Shown: positions 1 through 6,557, numbered from the stretch's first letter. The stretch is DNA of 11,131 bases from Megamonas sp. UBA1799 (GCA_002319815.1 DCFR01000086.1:21066-32196), one strand, 5' to 3'. The notes: generated by a model from the letters alone, not told the origin. Made by a program: numbers and translations.

Positions 1-827
1 GTTACTGGAAACATCAGCACGGATGACGCAAAGATTATTGGAATAACACCCGCTTGATTTACTTTAAACGGGATGTGACTTGAATGCCCGCCATATGATT
101 TCTGGCCGACAACCCGTTTCGCATAGGAAATCGGGATTCTGCGATAGCCCTGTTGGATCATAATAACAAATACCACCATGGCCAGCGCAATAACCACAAA
201 CAGGAACACATTGAAATAATTAATCGTGCCTGCCTGCAGATACTTATAAATGGTTCCTAAATTTTTTGGTAAAGCAGCTACGATACCGGCAAAGATAATC
301 AGCGATATGCCATTGCCAACTCCCTGCGCCGTGATCTGCTCGCCAATCCACATAAGAAATATGGTCCCCGCTGTAAGCGTAATTGCGATAATAAGGATTG
401 AAACAACCCCTGGGTTTAATATCGCCGCCTTGAGGCCGATCGACATGCCAATTGCCTGCAGAAATGCCAATGCTACGGTGAGGTAGCGTGTGATCTGGGT
501 GGTTTTTTTGTGCCCTTCCTGACCTTCCTTAGACCACTGCTCCAATGTTGGAATTACAACTGTCAACAATTGGATAATAATCGCTGCATTGATATAAGGC
601 GTGATGCTCATCGCAAAAATTGAAAACTTACTCAGCGCACCACCAGAGAACAAGTCCAGCAAACCAAACAGATTACCATTATTAAAAAGCTGCTCAATAA
701 CTGCCGGATTTACTCCCGGAACCGGAATGTGGGTTCCCATCCTGAATACGGCAAACATAATCAGCGTGAAGACGATTTTCTGCCGCAGTTCCGGAATCTT
801 GAAAATGTTCGCAAGGGCTGAAAGCAC
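1..827 (-). CDS. secY: SecY preprotein translocase channel subunit, 3' end cut off by window edge
   Basis: Central pore subunit of the SecYEG channel, which moves unfolded preproteins across, and membrane proteins into, the cytoplasmic membrane. 275 codons are visible of a family length near 420-430, so roughly the last third lies beyond the left edge. Visible landmarks are the N-terminus LSALANIFKIPELRQKI (2-18), TM1 near 18-37, the SecY signature around 62-88 (GGALSKFSIFAMSITPYIN), further hydrophobic segments near 115-135, 143-160, 173-187 and 203-224, the conserved GEQITAQGVGNGISLI stretch (162-177), and a basic cytosolic loop with YAKR (235-238). The start is GTG at 825-827, one base after the rplO stop. 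It is chosen because it gives the family N-terminus and has GAGGTGA six bases upstream, inside rplO. This is the last visible gene of the spc block, and expression is probably coupled to rplO translation. Confidence 0.97.
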   Translation of the reverse strand, partial: MLSALANIFKIPELRQKIVFTLIMFAVFRMGTHIPVPGVNPAVIEQLFNNGNLFGLLDLFSGGALSKFSIFAMSITPYINAAIIIQLLTVVIPTLEQWSKEGQEGHKKTTQITRYLTVALAFLQAIGMSIGLKAAILNPGVVSILIIAITLTAGTIFLMWIGEQITAQGVGNGISLIIFAGIVAALPKNLGTIYKYLQAGTINYFNVFLFVVIALAMVVFVIMIQQGYRRIPISYAKRVVGQKSYGGHSSHIPFKVNQAGVIPIIFASSVLMFPV

Positions 828-828
828 C

Positions 829-1269
829 TTAGATCACCTCAACTTTTCCGCCTGCCGCCGTGATCTTGCTTTCCGCTGTTTTCGTAAAGCCATTAGCTCT
901 TACGGTCAGCTTTTTTGTCAACTCGCCATTGCCGAGAATGCGGATTCCATCCAGAACATTCTTCAGAATGCCGGCTTCAACCAGAGCAACCGGATCTACC
1001 GTTGCGCCATCATCAAAGCGGTTCAGCGAGGCTACATTAACTTCAGCGAATTCCTTCGCAAAAATATTTTTAAAACCGCGCTTTGGAAGCCGACGGTAAA
1101 GAGGCATCTGTCCGCCTTCAAAACCAGTGCGAACGCCGCCGCCCGTACGGGAATTCTGACCCTTCATTCCTCTGCCGGCCGTCTTTCCCAAGCCGCTGCC
1201 AAGGCCGCGTCCTCTGCGGGTGCGGACCTTCTTCGATCCAGGAGCCGGAGATAATTCTTGTAAATTCAT
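829..1269 (-). CDS. rplO: 50S ribosomal protein L15
   Basis: Late-assembly protein of the large subunit that contacts 23S rRNA domains with a long glycine- and arginine-rich N-terminal extension. The 146-residue product matches the usual 144-150. The N-terminus MNLQELSPAPGSKK is typical. Residues 17-55 are the rRNA-binding Gly/Arg segment (RTRRGRGLGSGLGKTAGRG, then GQNSRTGGG and GFEGGQ). Residues 60-66 read RLPKRGF, and the globular C-terminal domain ends KITAAGGKVEVI. The start is ATG at 1267-1269, eight bases after GGAGG. It lies 19 nt after rpmD, and its TAA stop is one base before the secY GTG. No anomalies seen. Confidence 0.98.
   Translation of the reverse strand: MNLQELSPAPGSKKVRTRRGRGLGSGLGKTAGRGMKGQNSRTGGGVRTGFEGGQMPLYRRLPKRGFKNIFAKEFAEVNVASLNRFDDGATVDPVALVEAGILKNVLDGIRILGNGELTKKLTVRANGFTKTAESKITAAGGKVEVI
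834..840 (-). promoter_or_regulatory. secY ribosome binding site inside the end of rplO
   Basis: GAGGTGA on the minus strand lies within the last codons of rplO, six bases before the GTG start of secY. It decides the non-ATG start and places ribosome loading for secY inside the preceding gene. This fits translational coupling, which is inferred and not shown. Confidence 0.75.
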
Positions 1270-1288
1270 CTATTGCACCTCCTTGAAC

Positions 1289-1474
1289 TTAATCTGTGAT
1301 TTCTTCAACGGTAACAAGATGTTCTACCTTGTGAACCTGACCACGAATAGCCGCATTGTCAGGAAGCTCTACCGACGAATTGAGTTTTCTTAATCCTAAA
1401 GCTCTGACCGTATCGCGCTGTGTCTGTGGACGACTGATCACGCTTCTGGTAAGAGTAATTTTCAGTTTTGCCAT
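1289..1474 (-). CDS. rpmD: 50S ribosomal protein L30
   Basis: Small large-subunit protein with a ferredoxin-like fold that sits near 5S rRNA and 23S domain II. The 61-residue product is the usual bacterial length (about 58-62). It shows the family pattern: MAKLKITLTRSVI opening strand, a helix containing TQRDTVRALGLRKLNSSVE (18-36), and the closing strand KVEHLVTVEE (49-58). The ATG at 1472-1474 follows an SD that starts directly at the rpsE stop (TAAGGAGG), so the 12-nt gap between the genes is mostly ribosome binding site. L30 is absent from some bacterial lineages, and its presence here fits the standard rpsE-rpmD-rplO order. Confidence 0.97.
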   Translation of the reverse strand: MAKLKITLTRSVISRPQTQRDTVRALGLRKLNSSVELPDNAAIRGQVHKVEHLVTVEEITD

Positions 1475-1486
1475 TGAAATACCTCC

Positions 1487-1987
1487 TTAACCCAAAAGTT
1501 CCTGGACCGTCTTGCCACGAAGCTCAGCGACCTTTTCAGCTTTTTTCAGCTGTTTCAGACCAGTGAGTGTTGCACGGACCATATTGTTCGGATTGGAAGA
1601 ACCAAGGGATTTTGTCAGGATATCACGGATCCCTGCAAGTTCAAGCACAGCGCGCGCCGGGCCGCCGGCAATAACGCCGGTACCTTTGCCAGCTGGCTTC
1701 AAAAGAACGCGTCCAGCACCAAAAATACCAATGATTTCATGCGGAATCGTATTTTCTCTCAAAGAAACTTCAATGAGGTTCTTTTTGGCATCCTCAACGC
1801 CTTTACGGATTGCTTCCGGAACTTCACCGGCTTTACCGAGACCAACGCCAACCTTGCCTTTCTGATTGCCAACAACAACCAGGGCACTAAACGAGAAACG
1901 GCGGCCGCCTTTGACGACCTTCGCAACTCTATTAATATATACAACCTTCTCCTGGAACTCAGGAGTTTCGTTGTCCATTCTAGCCAT
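1487..1987 (-). CDS. rpsE: 30S ribosomal protein S5
   Basis: Small-subunit protein next to the decoding centre and mRNA entry tunnel, contributing to translational accuracy and mRNA unwinding. The product has 166 residues (family 160-170). An N-terminal double-stranded-RNA-binding-like domain lies at about 11-75. It includes the VAKVVKGGRRFSFSALVVVG motif (21-40), whose KGGRR loop is the region altered in classical spectinomycin-resistant mutants of other bacteria; here it looks wild type. The C-terminal ribosomal fold (85-150) carries GAGRVLLKPAGKGTGVIAGG (90-109). The start is ATG at 1985-1987, seven bases after GGAGG. A second in-frame ATG three codons in is less well spaced. It follows rplR by 21 nt. 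Confidence 0.98.
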   Translation of the reverse strand: MARMDNETPEFQEKVVYINRVAKVVKGGRRFSFSALVVVGNQKGKVGVGLGKAGEVPEAIRKGVEDAKKNLIEVSLRENTIPHEIIGIFGAGRVLLKPAGKGTGVIAGGPARAVLELAGIRDILTKSLGSSNPNNMVRATLTGLKQLKKAEKVAELRGKTVQELLG

Positions 1988-2008
1988 TCATTTACCTCCT
2001 TTGCAGTC

Positions 2009-2368
2009 TTAGAATTTCAAGCCGGCTTCACGAGCTGCTTCAGCGAGAGCTGCAACACGGCCATGGTATAAATAACCGCCACGGTCAAACACAACTTCCT
2101 GAATCCCTTTTTCGATCGCCCGCTTAGCTATAGCAGCACCAACAGCCTTAGCTGCCTCAATATTGCCGCCATAGGCCACAAAATCTTTATCCTTCGAGCT
2201 GGCCGAAACCAACGTTACGCCTTTTTTATCATCAATTACCTGAGCATAAATATTGCTCAGGCTGCGGAATACATTCAGACGCGGCTTTGCCGCCGTTCCG
2301 GAAATGTGATTACGCACTCTTAAATGGCGTTTCTGACGCGCTTGATTCTTATCTTCTTTACGAAGCAC
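2009..2368 (-). CDS. rplR: 50S ribosomal protein L18 (GTG start)
   Basis: 5S rRNA-binding protein that, with L5, brings 5S rRNA into the central protuberance of the large subunit. I place the start at GTG 2366-2368, giving 119 residues (family 115-122) beginning LRKEDKNQARQKRHLRVR, the usual L18 N-terminus. A GTG nine bases upstream (2375-2377) is also in frame, but its first base is part of the SD AAAGGAG (2377-2383), so a ribosome could not use both. From the chosen GTG the spacer is eight bases. Conserved L18 features seen are PRLNVFRSLSNIYAQVIDD in the N-terminal half and the C-terminal FDRGGYLYHGRVAALAEAAREAGL. It sits between rplF and rpsE in standard order. Confidence 0.96.
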   Translation of the reverse strand: MLRKEDKNQARQKRHLRVRNHISGTAAKPRLNVFRSLSNIYAQVIDDKKGVTLVSASSKDKDFVAYGGNIEAAKAVGAAIAKRAIEKGIQEVVFDRGGYLYHGRVAALAEAAREAGLKF

Positions 2369-2376
2369 ACTGGTCA

Positions 2377-2383
2377 CTCCTTT
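2377..2383 (-). promoter_or_regulatory. rplR ribosome binding site that decides between two in-frame GTG codons
   Basis: AAAGGAG on the minus strand. The upstream GTG (2375-2377) begins at the last base of this SD, while the downstream GTG (2366-2368) lies eight bases away. The geometry favours the downstream codon. Confidence 0.75.
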
Positions 2384-2396
2384 CTGTCAAAGATGA

Positions 2397-2948
2397 TTAC
2401 TTCTTACCCTTCGCACCGGCTTTACCAACCTTGCGGCGGATATGCTCACCCTCATACTTAATGCCCTTGCCCTTATACGGCTCAGGTTCTCTATAGTCAC
2501 GGATCGTAGCTGCCATAGCGCCCACAGCCTCTTTATCAATACCAGAAATCACGATTTTGTTTGCAGCCGGTGCATCAAGTGTAATGCCTGTCGGTGGCTC
2601 AACAATAACCGGATGGGAGAAACCAAGCGAAAGATTCAAGTTATTGCCTTGCTTAACAGCTCTATAACCAACGCCGTTAATTTCCAGGCTCTTTGTGAAT
2701 CCTTCTGTAACACCCAGAACCATATTATGGATCAGCGTGCGGGTCAGACCATGCAAAGACTTATGCAGCTTGTCCTCCGAAGGACGTGCAACCGTAATCA
2801 CATTGTCTTCCATTTTAATTATCATATCCGGATGGCAAATACGGAACAACTCGCCCTTCGGTCCCTTAACTGTAACCTTATTTCCATCGCCAAGCGTAAC
2901 CGTTACGCCTGCCGGAATATCAATCGGGGCTCTACCAATTCTTGACAT
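2397..2948 (-). CDS. rplF: 50S ribosomal protein L6
   Basis: Large-subunit protein with two tandem similar domains, located near the sarcin-ricin loop and the factor-binding site. The product has 183 residues (family 176-184). It opens MSRIGRAPIDIPAGV, shows the domain 1 KGPKGEL motif (28-34) and domain 2 VGYRA (93-97), and ends with the L6 signature PEPYKGKGIKYEGEHIRRKVG (156-176). The start is ATG at 2946-2948, seven bases after GGAGG. The frame stays open for 19 codons upstream into rpsH, but those residues do not belong to the family and lack an SD. It lies 25 nt after rpsH and 28 nt before rplR. Confidence 0.98.
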   Translation of the reverse strand: MSRIGRAPIDIPAGVTVTLGDGNKVTVKGPKGELFRICHPDMIIKMEDNVITVARPSEDKLHKSLHGLTRTLIHNMVLGVTEGFTKSLEINGVGYRAVKQGNNLNLSLGFSHPVIVEPPTGITLDAPAANKIVISGIDKEAVGAMAATIRDYREPEPYKGKGIKYEGEHIRRKVGKAGAKGKK

Positions 2949-2973
2949 TTTTACACCTCCTAGCTTTTTATGA

Positions 2974-3372
2974 TTACCAAACGTAAGCGATAACTTCGCC
3001 GCCAAGTCCAGCCTTGCGGGCCTGCTTGTCGCTCATAATTCCCTGCGAAGTAGAAATAATCGCAATGCCAAGTCCGCCAAGAACGCGCGGCAGCTCTGTA
3101 CTCTTCGCATACATGCGAAGCCCTGGCTTAGAAATACGTTTGATACCGGAAATAACCTTCTCACGCTCAGGACCGTACTTCAGCGTAAGCGTTAAAACGC
3201 CCTGCTTGTTATCCTCAGCAAAGGAAAAATCTTTAATGAATCCCTCCTCCTTCAAGACTGCGGCAATCGCCTTCTTGATCTTAGAACCTGGGATTTCAAC
3301 TTTATCATGTAAAACAGAGTTTGCATTCCGCAAACGAGTTAACATATCTGCAATAGGATCAGTCATTACCAT
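2974..3372 (-). CDS. rpsH: 30S ribosomal protein S8
   Basis: Primary 16S rRNA-binding protein needed early in central-domain assembly. In Escherichia coli, S8 also represses translation of the spc mRNA around rplE; no equivalent site was recognised here. The product has 132 residues, the family norm. It opens MVMTDPIADMLTRLRNAN and carries the C-terminal signature GGLGIAIISTSQGIMSDKQAR (99-119), followed by GGEVIAYVW. The first ATG (3370-3372) is ten bases after GGAGG and gives the common MVMTDP N-terminus. The ATG two codons in is sixteen bases away and less likely. The 34-nt spacer to rpsZ contains no hairpin. Confidence 0.98.
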   Translation of the reverse strand: MVMTDPIADMLTRLRNANSVLHDKVEIPGSKIKKAIAAVLKEEGFIKDFSFAEDNKQGVLTLTLKYGPEREKVISGIKRISKPGLRMYAKSTELPRVLGGLGIAIISTSQGIMSDKQARKAGLGGEVIAYVW

Positions 3373-3406
3373 AAATCGATATCCTCCTTTCTTTCTGTTT
3401 TAAAGT

Positions 3407-3592
3407 TTACCAGCTGGCCTTCGTAATACCAGGAATGGCACCCTTATAGCTTTGCTCTCTGAAGCAAATACGGCACATATCGAACTTTCTCATGTAGCCA
3501 TGCGGACGACCGCAGATCTTACATCTGTTATACTTACGAACCTTGAATTTAGGTTCACGGCTCCACTTTTCAATCATTGCCTTTTTGGCCAA
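3407..3592 (-). CDS. rpsZ: 30S ribosomal protein S14, zinc-binding type (TTG start)
   Basis: Small-subunit head protein binding 16S rRNA beside S3 and S10. The 61-residue form is the short, zinc-containing type Z, as opposed to the roughly 90-100-residue zinc-free type. Its zinc site is visible as C24-x2-C27 and C40-x2-C43, in YNRCKICGRPHGYMRKFDMCRICFRE, and all four cysteines are intact. It ends GAIPGITKASW as in other type Z proteins. The start is TTG at 3590-3592, eight bases after GGAGG, which gives the expected N-terminus AKKAMIEKW. Many Bacillota also carry a zinc-free paralogue elsewhere in the genome for zinc starvation; this window cannot show whether this organism does. It is also annotated rpsN. 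Confidence 0.98.
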   Translation of the reverse strand: MAKKAMIEKWSREPKFKVRKYNRCKICGRPHGYMRKFDMCRICFREQSYKGAIPGITKASW

Positions 3593-3607
3593 AGTCAGTA
3601 CCTCCTT

Positions 3608-4147
3608 TTAAGCGCTAAATGGCATACCCATGAGCTTCAAAAGCTCTCTTGCCTCTTCATCCGTCTTGGCAGTGGTAACTACCACAATATTCATACCACG
3701 GACCTTATCGACCTTATCATATTCAACTTCTGGGAAAATCAGCTGCTCTTTCAAACCAACCGAATAATTGCCCCGGCCATCAAAAGCATTTGCGCTCACA
3801 CCACGGAAATCACGTACCCGCGGCAATGCAACGTTCATGAACTTATCGAGGAACTGATACATGCGCAGACCGCGGAGCGTAACCTTTGTGCCAATCGGCA
3901 TTCCCTGACGAATCTTCCAGGTTGCGATTGATTTCTTTGCACGCGTCAGGATTGGCTTCTGTCCAGCAATCAACGTAAGATCAGCAATCGCTGAATCCAA
4001 AGCTTTCGGATTGCCGACGGCTTCGCCAACGCCCATATTAATGATAACCTTTTCAATCTTTGGCAATTGCATTACGTTCTTATAACCGAACTTCTCCGTC
4101 AATGCCGGAATGACTTCTTTAACATACTTTTCCTGTAATCTATCCAC
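3608..4147 (-). CDS. rplE: 50S ribosomal protein L5 (GTG start)
   Basis: Binds 5S rRNA together with L18, and contacts P-site tRNA and the small subunit through an intersubunit bridge. The product has 179 residues (family 178-180). The opening is DRLQEKYVKEVIPALTEKF. The L5 signature LPKIEKVIINMGVGEA spans 28-43, GMPIGTKVTLRG spans 82-93, and the P-site loop region FRGVSANAFDGRGNYSVG spans 114-131. The start is GTG at 4145-4147, eight bases after GGAGG. The gaps are 21 nt from rplX and 15 nt to rpsZ. In E. coli the start of this gene is the S8 repression site; I saw no clear S8-like helix here. Confidence 0.98.
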   Translation of the reverse strand: MDRLQEKYVKEVIPALTEKFGYKNVMQLPKIEKVIINMGVGEAVGNPKALDSAIADLTLIAGQKPILTRAKKSIATWKIRQGMPIGTKVTLRGLRMYQFLDKFMNVALPRVRDFRGVSANAFDGRGNYSVGLKEQLIFPEVEYDKVDKVRGMNIVVVTTAKTDEEARELLKLMGMPFSA

Positions 4148-4168
4148 TAAAGCTGCCTCCTTTCTGTA

Positions 4169-4501
4169 TTATTTCGTCTGATCGATGACTTCGCCGCACT
4201 TCTTGCAGACGCGAACCATTTTTCCGTTGACTTCCTTTTTCCCGATGCGGGTCGGTTTCGAGCACGCCGGGCAAATCAGCATAACCTTAGAAACATGCAG
4301 CGGAGCTTCCTTGGTGAGGATGCCGCCCTGCGGAGCCTTCTGGCTCGGCTTCGTGTGACGCTTCACTTTGTTTACGTCCTCAACGATAACCTTGTCCTTC
4401 TTTGGCAAAGCCTGAATGACCTTGCCCTTCTGGCCTTTATCTTTACCAGACAATACGATAACCGTATCGCCCTTTTTTACATGTAAACTATTCAGTGACA
4501 A
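4169..4501 (-). CDS. rplX: 50S ribosomal protein L24 with two CxxC pairs (TTG start)
   Basis: Assembly-initiator protein that nucleates folding of the 5' part of 23S rRNA and sits near the polypeptide exit. The product has 110 residues, slightly longer than the common 101-106. A KOW motif occupies about 8-35 (VKKGDTVIVLSGKDKGQKGKV). The C-terminal part has C77-x2-C80 and C99-x2-C102, a ribbon-like arrangement that could hold a metal ion; metal binding is inferred. The start is TTG at 4499-4501, seven bases after GGAGG. No in-frame ATG or GTG is nearby, and the next codons lead straight into the KOW domain. It follows rplN by 18 nt. Confidence 0.97.
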   Translation of the reverse strand: MSLNSLHVKKGDTVIVLSGKDKGQKGKVIQALPKKDKVIVEDVNKVKRHTKPSQKAPQGGILTKEAPLHVSKVMLICPACSKPTRIGKKEVNGKMVRVCKKCGEVIDQTK

Positions 4502-4519
4502 AATAGCACCTCCTCACTA

Positions 4520-4888
4520 TTAAAGTACTTCCGGAGCTAATGAAATGATCTTCATGAAGTCCTTATCGCGAAGCTCCCGGGCAACTGGCCCAAAAATACG
4601 CGTTCCGCGCGGGGTTTTATCATCCTTTATCAGAACCGCTGCATTCTCATCAAAACGGATATAAGATCCGTCGACTCTCCGCAGCCCCTTAACAGTGCGC
4701 ACAACGACAGCCCTAACAACTTCGCCCTTCTTGACCATGCCGCCTGGAGCAGCCGATTTTACTGAAGCTACGATTATGTCACCGATATTGGCATATTTAC
4801 GGTAAGAACCGCCCAGAACACGAATGCACATGATTTCCTTTGCGCCAGTGTTATCGCCAACGTTCAACATTGTTTGTTGCTGAATCAT
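4520..4888 (-). CDS. rplN: 50S ribosomal protein L14
   Basis: Five-stranded beta-barrel protein on the subunit interface that forms a bridge to 16S rRNA and is the docking point of the ribosome silencing factor RsfS in many bacteria. The 122-residue product is exactly the family length. Visible motifs are MIQQQT(M)LNVGDNTGAKE at the N-terminus, the L14 signature around 36-65 (GDIIVASVKSAAPGG, then VKKGEVVRAVVVRT), RFDENAAVLI, and GTRIFGPVARELR near the end. The ATG at 4886-4888 is seven bases after GGAGG. The 46-nt spacer from rpsQ holds an 8-bp inverted repeat that ends at the SD (listed separately). In E. coli rplN is the first gene of the spc operon, so this spacer corresponds to the S10/spc boundary. 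Confidence 0.98.
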   Translation of the reverse strand: MIQQQTMLNVGDNTGAKEIMCIRVLGGSYRKYANIGDIIVASVKSAAPGGMVKKGEVVRAVVVRTVKGLRRVDGSYIRFDENAAVLIKDDKTPRGTRIFGPVARELRDKDFMKIISLAPEVL

Positions 4889-4900
4889 TTATTTACCTCC

Positions 4901-4930
4901 TTCTTAGAAATCTATCGTTACCTCTAAGAA
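4901..4930 (-). promoter_or_regulatory. 8-bp hairpin abutting the rplN ribosome binding site
   Basis: On the minus strand TTCTTAGA (4930-4923) and TCTAAGAA (4908-4901) are exact reverse complements around a 14-base loop. GGAGG (4900-4896) follows immediately. No U-run follows, so this is not an intrinsic terminator. It lies at the junction that corresponds to the S10/spc operon boundary of other bacteria. A role in processing or in translation of rplN is inferred. Confidence 0.5.
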
Positions 4931-4934
4931 TCTA

Positions 4935-5192
4935 TTATTTTGCTCTTTCGAGAATTTCAACGACTCTCCAACGCTTATCCTTGGAAAGTGGGCGCGTCTC
5001 CATCAGGGAAACCGTATCGCCTACATGTGCGTCGTTATTTTCATCATGCGCTTTAAACTTGACTGTCTTTTTGATGGACTTCTTGTAAAGGGCATGCTGT
5101 TCAAGATCAACCACCGCTACGACAACGGTCTTATCCATCTTGTCGCTGACGACTTTGCCGATCTTCGTCTTGCGTTCATTTCTTTCGCTCAT
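4935..5192 (-). CDS. rpsQ: 30S ribosomal protein S17
   Basis: Primary 16S rRNA-binding protein with an OB fold, needed for early assembly of the 5' domain. The product has 85 residues (family 80-90). It shows RKTKIGKVVSDKMDKTVVVAV (8-28), YKKSIKKTVKFKAHDENND (36-54) and the signature GDTVSLMETRPLSKDKRW (58-75). I choose ATG 5190-5192, seven bases after AAGGAGG. The TTG directly before it (5193-5195) is only four bases from the SD. The 41-nt spacer from rpmC ends in a short palindrome that contains the SD. Confidence 0.97.
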   Translation of the reverse strand: MSERNERKTKIGKVVSDKMDKTVVVAVVDLEQHALYKKSIKKTVKFKAHDENNDAHVGDTVSLMETRPLSKDKRWRVVEILERAK

Positions 5193-5193
5193 C

Positions 5194-5206
5194 AAGGAGC
5201 CTCCTT
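5194..5206 (-). promoter_or_regulatory. rpsQ ribosome binding site within a palindrome
   Basis: The minus strand reads AAGGAGGCTCCTT. The first seven bases are the SD of rpsQ, and AAGGA/TCCTT can pair as a 5-bp stem with a 3-base loop that buries it. The stem ends one base before the ATG. The stem is short, so it may have little effect in the cell. Confidence 0.45.
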
Positions 5207-5233
5207 CCTCTGCATATCAATCTTTGTGACTTT

Positions 5234-5428
5234 TTAAGCCTTAAGTTCCTGTTCACGCTGAACCGTCTTAATGCGGGCAATCGTCTTTTTGACTTCCTTG
5301 ATACGCATAGGATTTTCAAGCTGCCCGGTTGCGAGCTGGAATCTGAGGTTAAACAGTTCTTCTTTCAGGGAAGCAATTTTCTGGTTAAGTTCTCCCGTAC
5401 TCATATCCCGCATTTCATTAACCTTCAT
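5234..5428 (-). CDS. rpmC: 50S ribosomal protein L29
   Basis: Small all-helical protein at the polypeptide exit, next to L23, where trigger factor and the signal recognition particle dock. The product has 64 residues (family 60-70). The two-helix hairpin is visible as EMRDMSTGELNQKIASLKE followed by ELFNLRFQLATGQLENPMRI, then a basic second helix KEVKKTIARIKTVQREQEL. The start is ATG at 5426-5428, giving the typical MKVNEMRDMS opening. It overlaps the last 11 nt of rplP in another frame, so its ribosome binding site (GGTGA, five bases upstream) is inside rplP and weaker than its neighbours'. This fits translational coupling. The fifth codon after the start is another ATG, but starting there would truncate the family N-terminus. 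Confidence 0.96.
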   Translation of the reverse strand: MKVNEMRDMSTGELNQKIASLKEELFNLRFQLATGQLENPMRIKEVKKTIARIKTVQREQELKA

Positions 5429-5867
5429 TTACTTCACCGCCTTCTTCCTGCTTTTGGAGGCCCTCACGCGTCACGAACTTCGTCTTAATCGGAAGTTTAT
5501 GACCCGCCAGACGCATAGCCTCTTTCGCATCTTCCAGCGAAATGCCGTCCATTTCAAACATGACCCGGCCCGGCTTTACAACTGCTACCCAGTACTCCGG
5601 TGATCCTTTGCCGCTGCCCATACGGGTTTCAGCTGGCTTTGCAGTAACCGGCTTGTCCGGGAAAATTTTGATCCAGACCTGACCGCCGCGCTTAATGTAG
5701 CGCGTCATCGCAATACGAGCGGCTTCAATCTGACGATTCGTGATCCATGCCGGTTCCAAAGCTACCAAGCCAAAGGAACCATGCGTTACGGTATTGCCTC
5801 TATGGGCCTTACCCTTCATACGTCCACGAAACTGTTTACGGTATTTAACTCTCTTTGGTAATAACAT
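5418..5867 (-). CDS. rplP: 50S ribosomal protein L16
   Basis: Late-assembly protein that shapes the A-site side of the peptidyl transferase region and helps tRNA accommodation. The product has 149 residues, slightly longer than the common 137-145 because of an acidic tail (QKQEEGGEVNEG). It opens LLPKRVKYRKQFRGRMKGKAHRGN, and the L16 signature RMGSGKGSPEYW lies at 82-93, preceded by FPDKPVTAKPAETR. The ATG at 5865-5867 overlaps the rpsC TAA stop by one base (TAATG). Its SD, GGGAG, lies inside the last codons of rpsC. It overlaps rpmC by 11 nt at its 3' end. The overlaps on both sides suggest rpsC, rplP and rpmC are translated as a coupled group. Confidence 0.98.
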   Translation of the reverse strand: MLLPKRVKYRKQFRGRMKGKAHRGNTVTHGSFGLVALEPAWITNRQIEAARIAMTRYIKRGGQVWIKIFPDKPVTAKPAETRMGSGKGSPEYWVAVVKPGRVMFEMDGISLEDAKEAMRLAGHKLPIKTKFVTREGLQKQEEGGEVNEG

Positions 5868-6541
5868 TAAGCTTCGCTCCCTTCAACAGCAGGGGCAGCC
5901 GCCGGCTGCTTTTTCTCCGGAAGAACCTCGCCCTTGAAGATCCATACCTTGACGCCGATACGGCCATACGTTGTATGCGCCTCTGCTGTACCGTAATCAA
6001 TATCCGCCCGCAATGTATGAAGCGGAATGCTGCCCTCACGATAGGATTCTTTTCTGGCAATTTCAGCGCCGCCCAAACGGCCGCCTACCATAACTTTTAT
6101 ACCCTTTGCGCCCATACGCATCGTACGGCTTACGCAGGACTTCATCGCCCGGCGGAATGCAATACGGCGTTCCAGCTGTCCGGCAATATTCTCTGCTACC
6201 AGCGTAGCATCCATATCCGGCTGCTTGATTTCAGCAATATCAATATCAACATGCTTCGTCGTAAAGCCCTTCAGTCCCTCTTTGATCTGTTCAATACCGG
6301 ATCCGCCGCGGCCAATGACCATGCCTGGCTTTGCCGTATGAATAATCAGTTTCAAACGGTTTTTCGAACGTTCCGTTTCGATCTGGGAGACACCAGCCAT
6401 CTGCAAAGTGCTCTTCAGATATTCACGGATCTTTATGTCTTCATGCAGATTCACTGCAAAATCTTTGTCAGCATACCACTTTGCATCCCAAGTTTTTACG
6501 ATGCCAAGGCGCATACCATGTGGATTAACTTTCTGACCCAA
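5867..6541 (-). CDS. rpsC: 30S ribosomal protein S3 (TTG start)
   Basis: Small-subunit head protein at the mRNA entry pore, with helicase-like and mRNA-binding roles. The product has 224 residues (family 210-240). The opening is GQKVNPHGMRLGI. A type II KH domain spans about 39-107 with the GxxG loop as GRGG (77-80). The C-terminal domain carries SCVSRTMRMGAKGIKVMVGGRLGGAEIARKE, followed by an Ala/Pro-rich tail of about 20 residues after KVWIFKGEVLPEKK. The start is TTG at 6539-6541, eight bases after GGAGG. The SD begins just after the rplV stop, so the 16-nt gap is essentially all ribosome binding site. The stop overlaps the rplP start. Confidence 0.98.
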   Translation of the reverse strand: MGQKVNPHGMRLGIVKTWDAKWYADKDFAVNLHEDIKIREYLKSTLQMAGVSQIETERSKNRLKLIIHTAKPGMVIGRGGSGIEQIKEGLKGFTTKHVDIDIAEIKQPDMDATLVAENIAGQLERRIAFRRAMKSCVSRTMRMGAKGIKVMVGGRLGGAEIARKESYREGSIPLHTLRADIDYGTAEAHTTYGRIGVKVWIFKGEVLPEKKQPAAAPAVEGSEA

Positions 6542-6557
6542 TGCGTTTCCCTCCTTT

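Noticed and set aside
601..1254. 217-codon plus-strand open frame
   Set aside because: It is antisense to the secY start and rplO, has no convincing SD, and no recognisable domain.
2949..3005. 19-codon upstream extension of rplF
   Set aside because: It overlaps rpsH, has no SD, and adds residues that L6 proteins lack. The MSRIGRAP start has GGAGG at seven bases.
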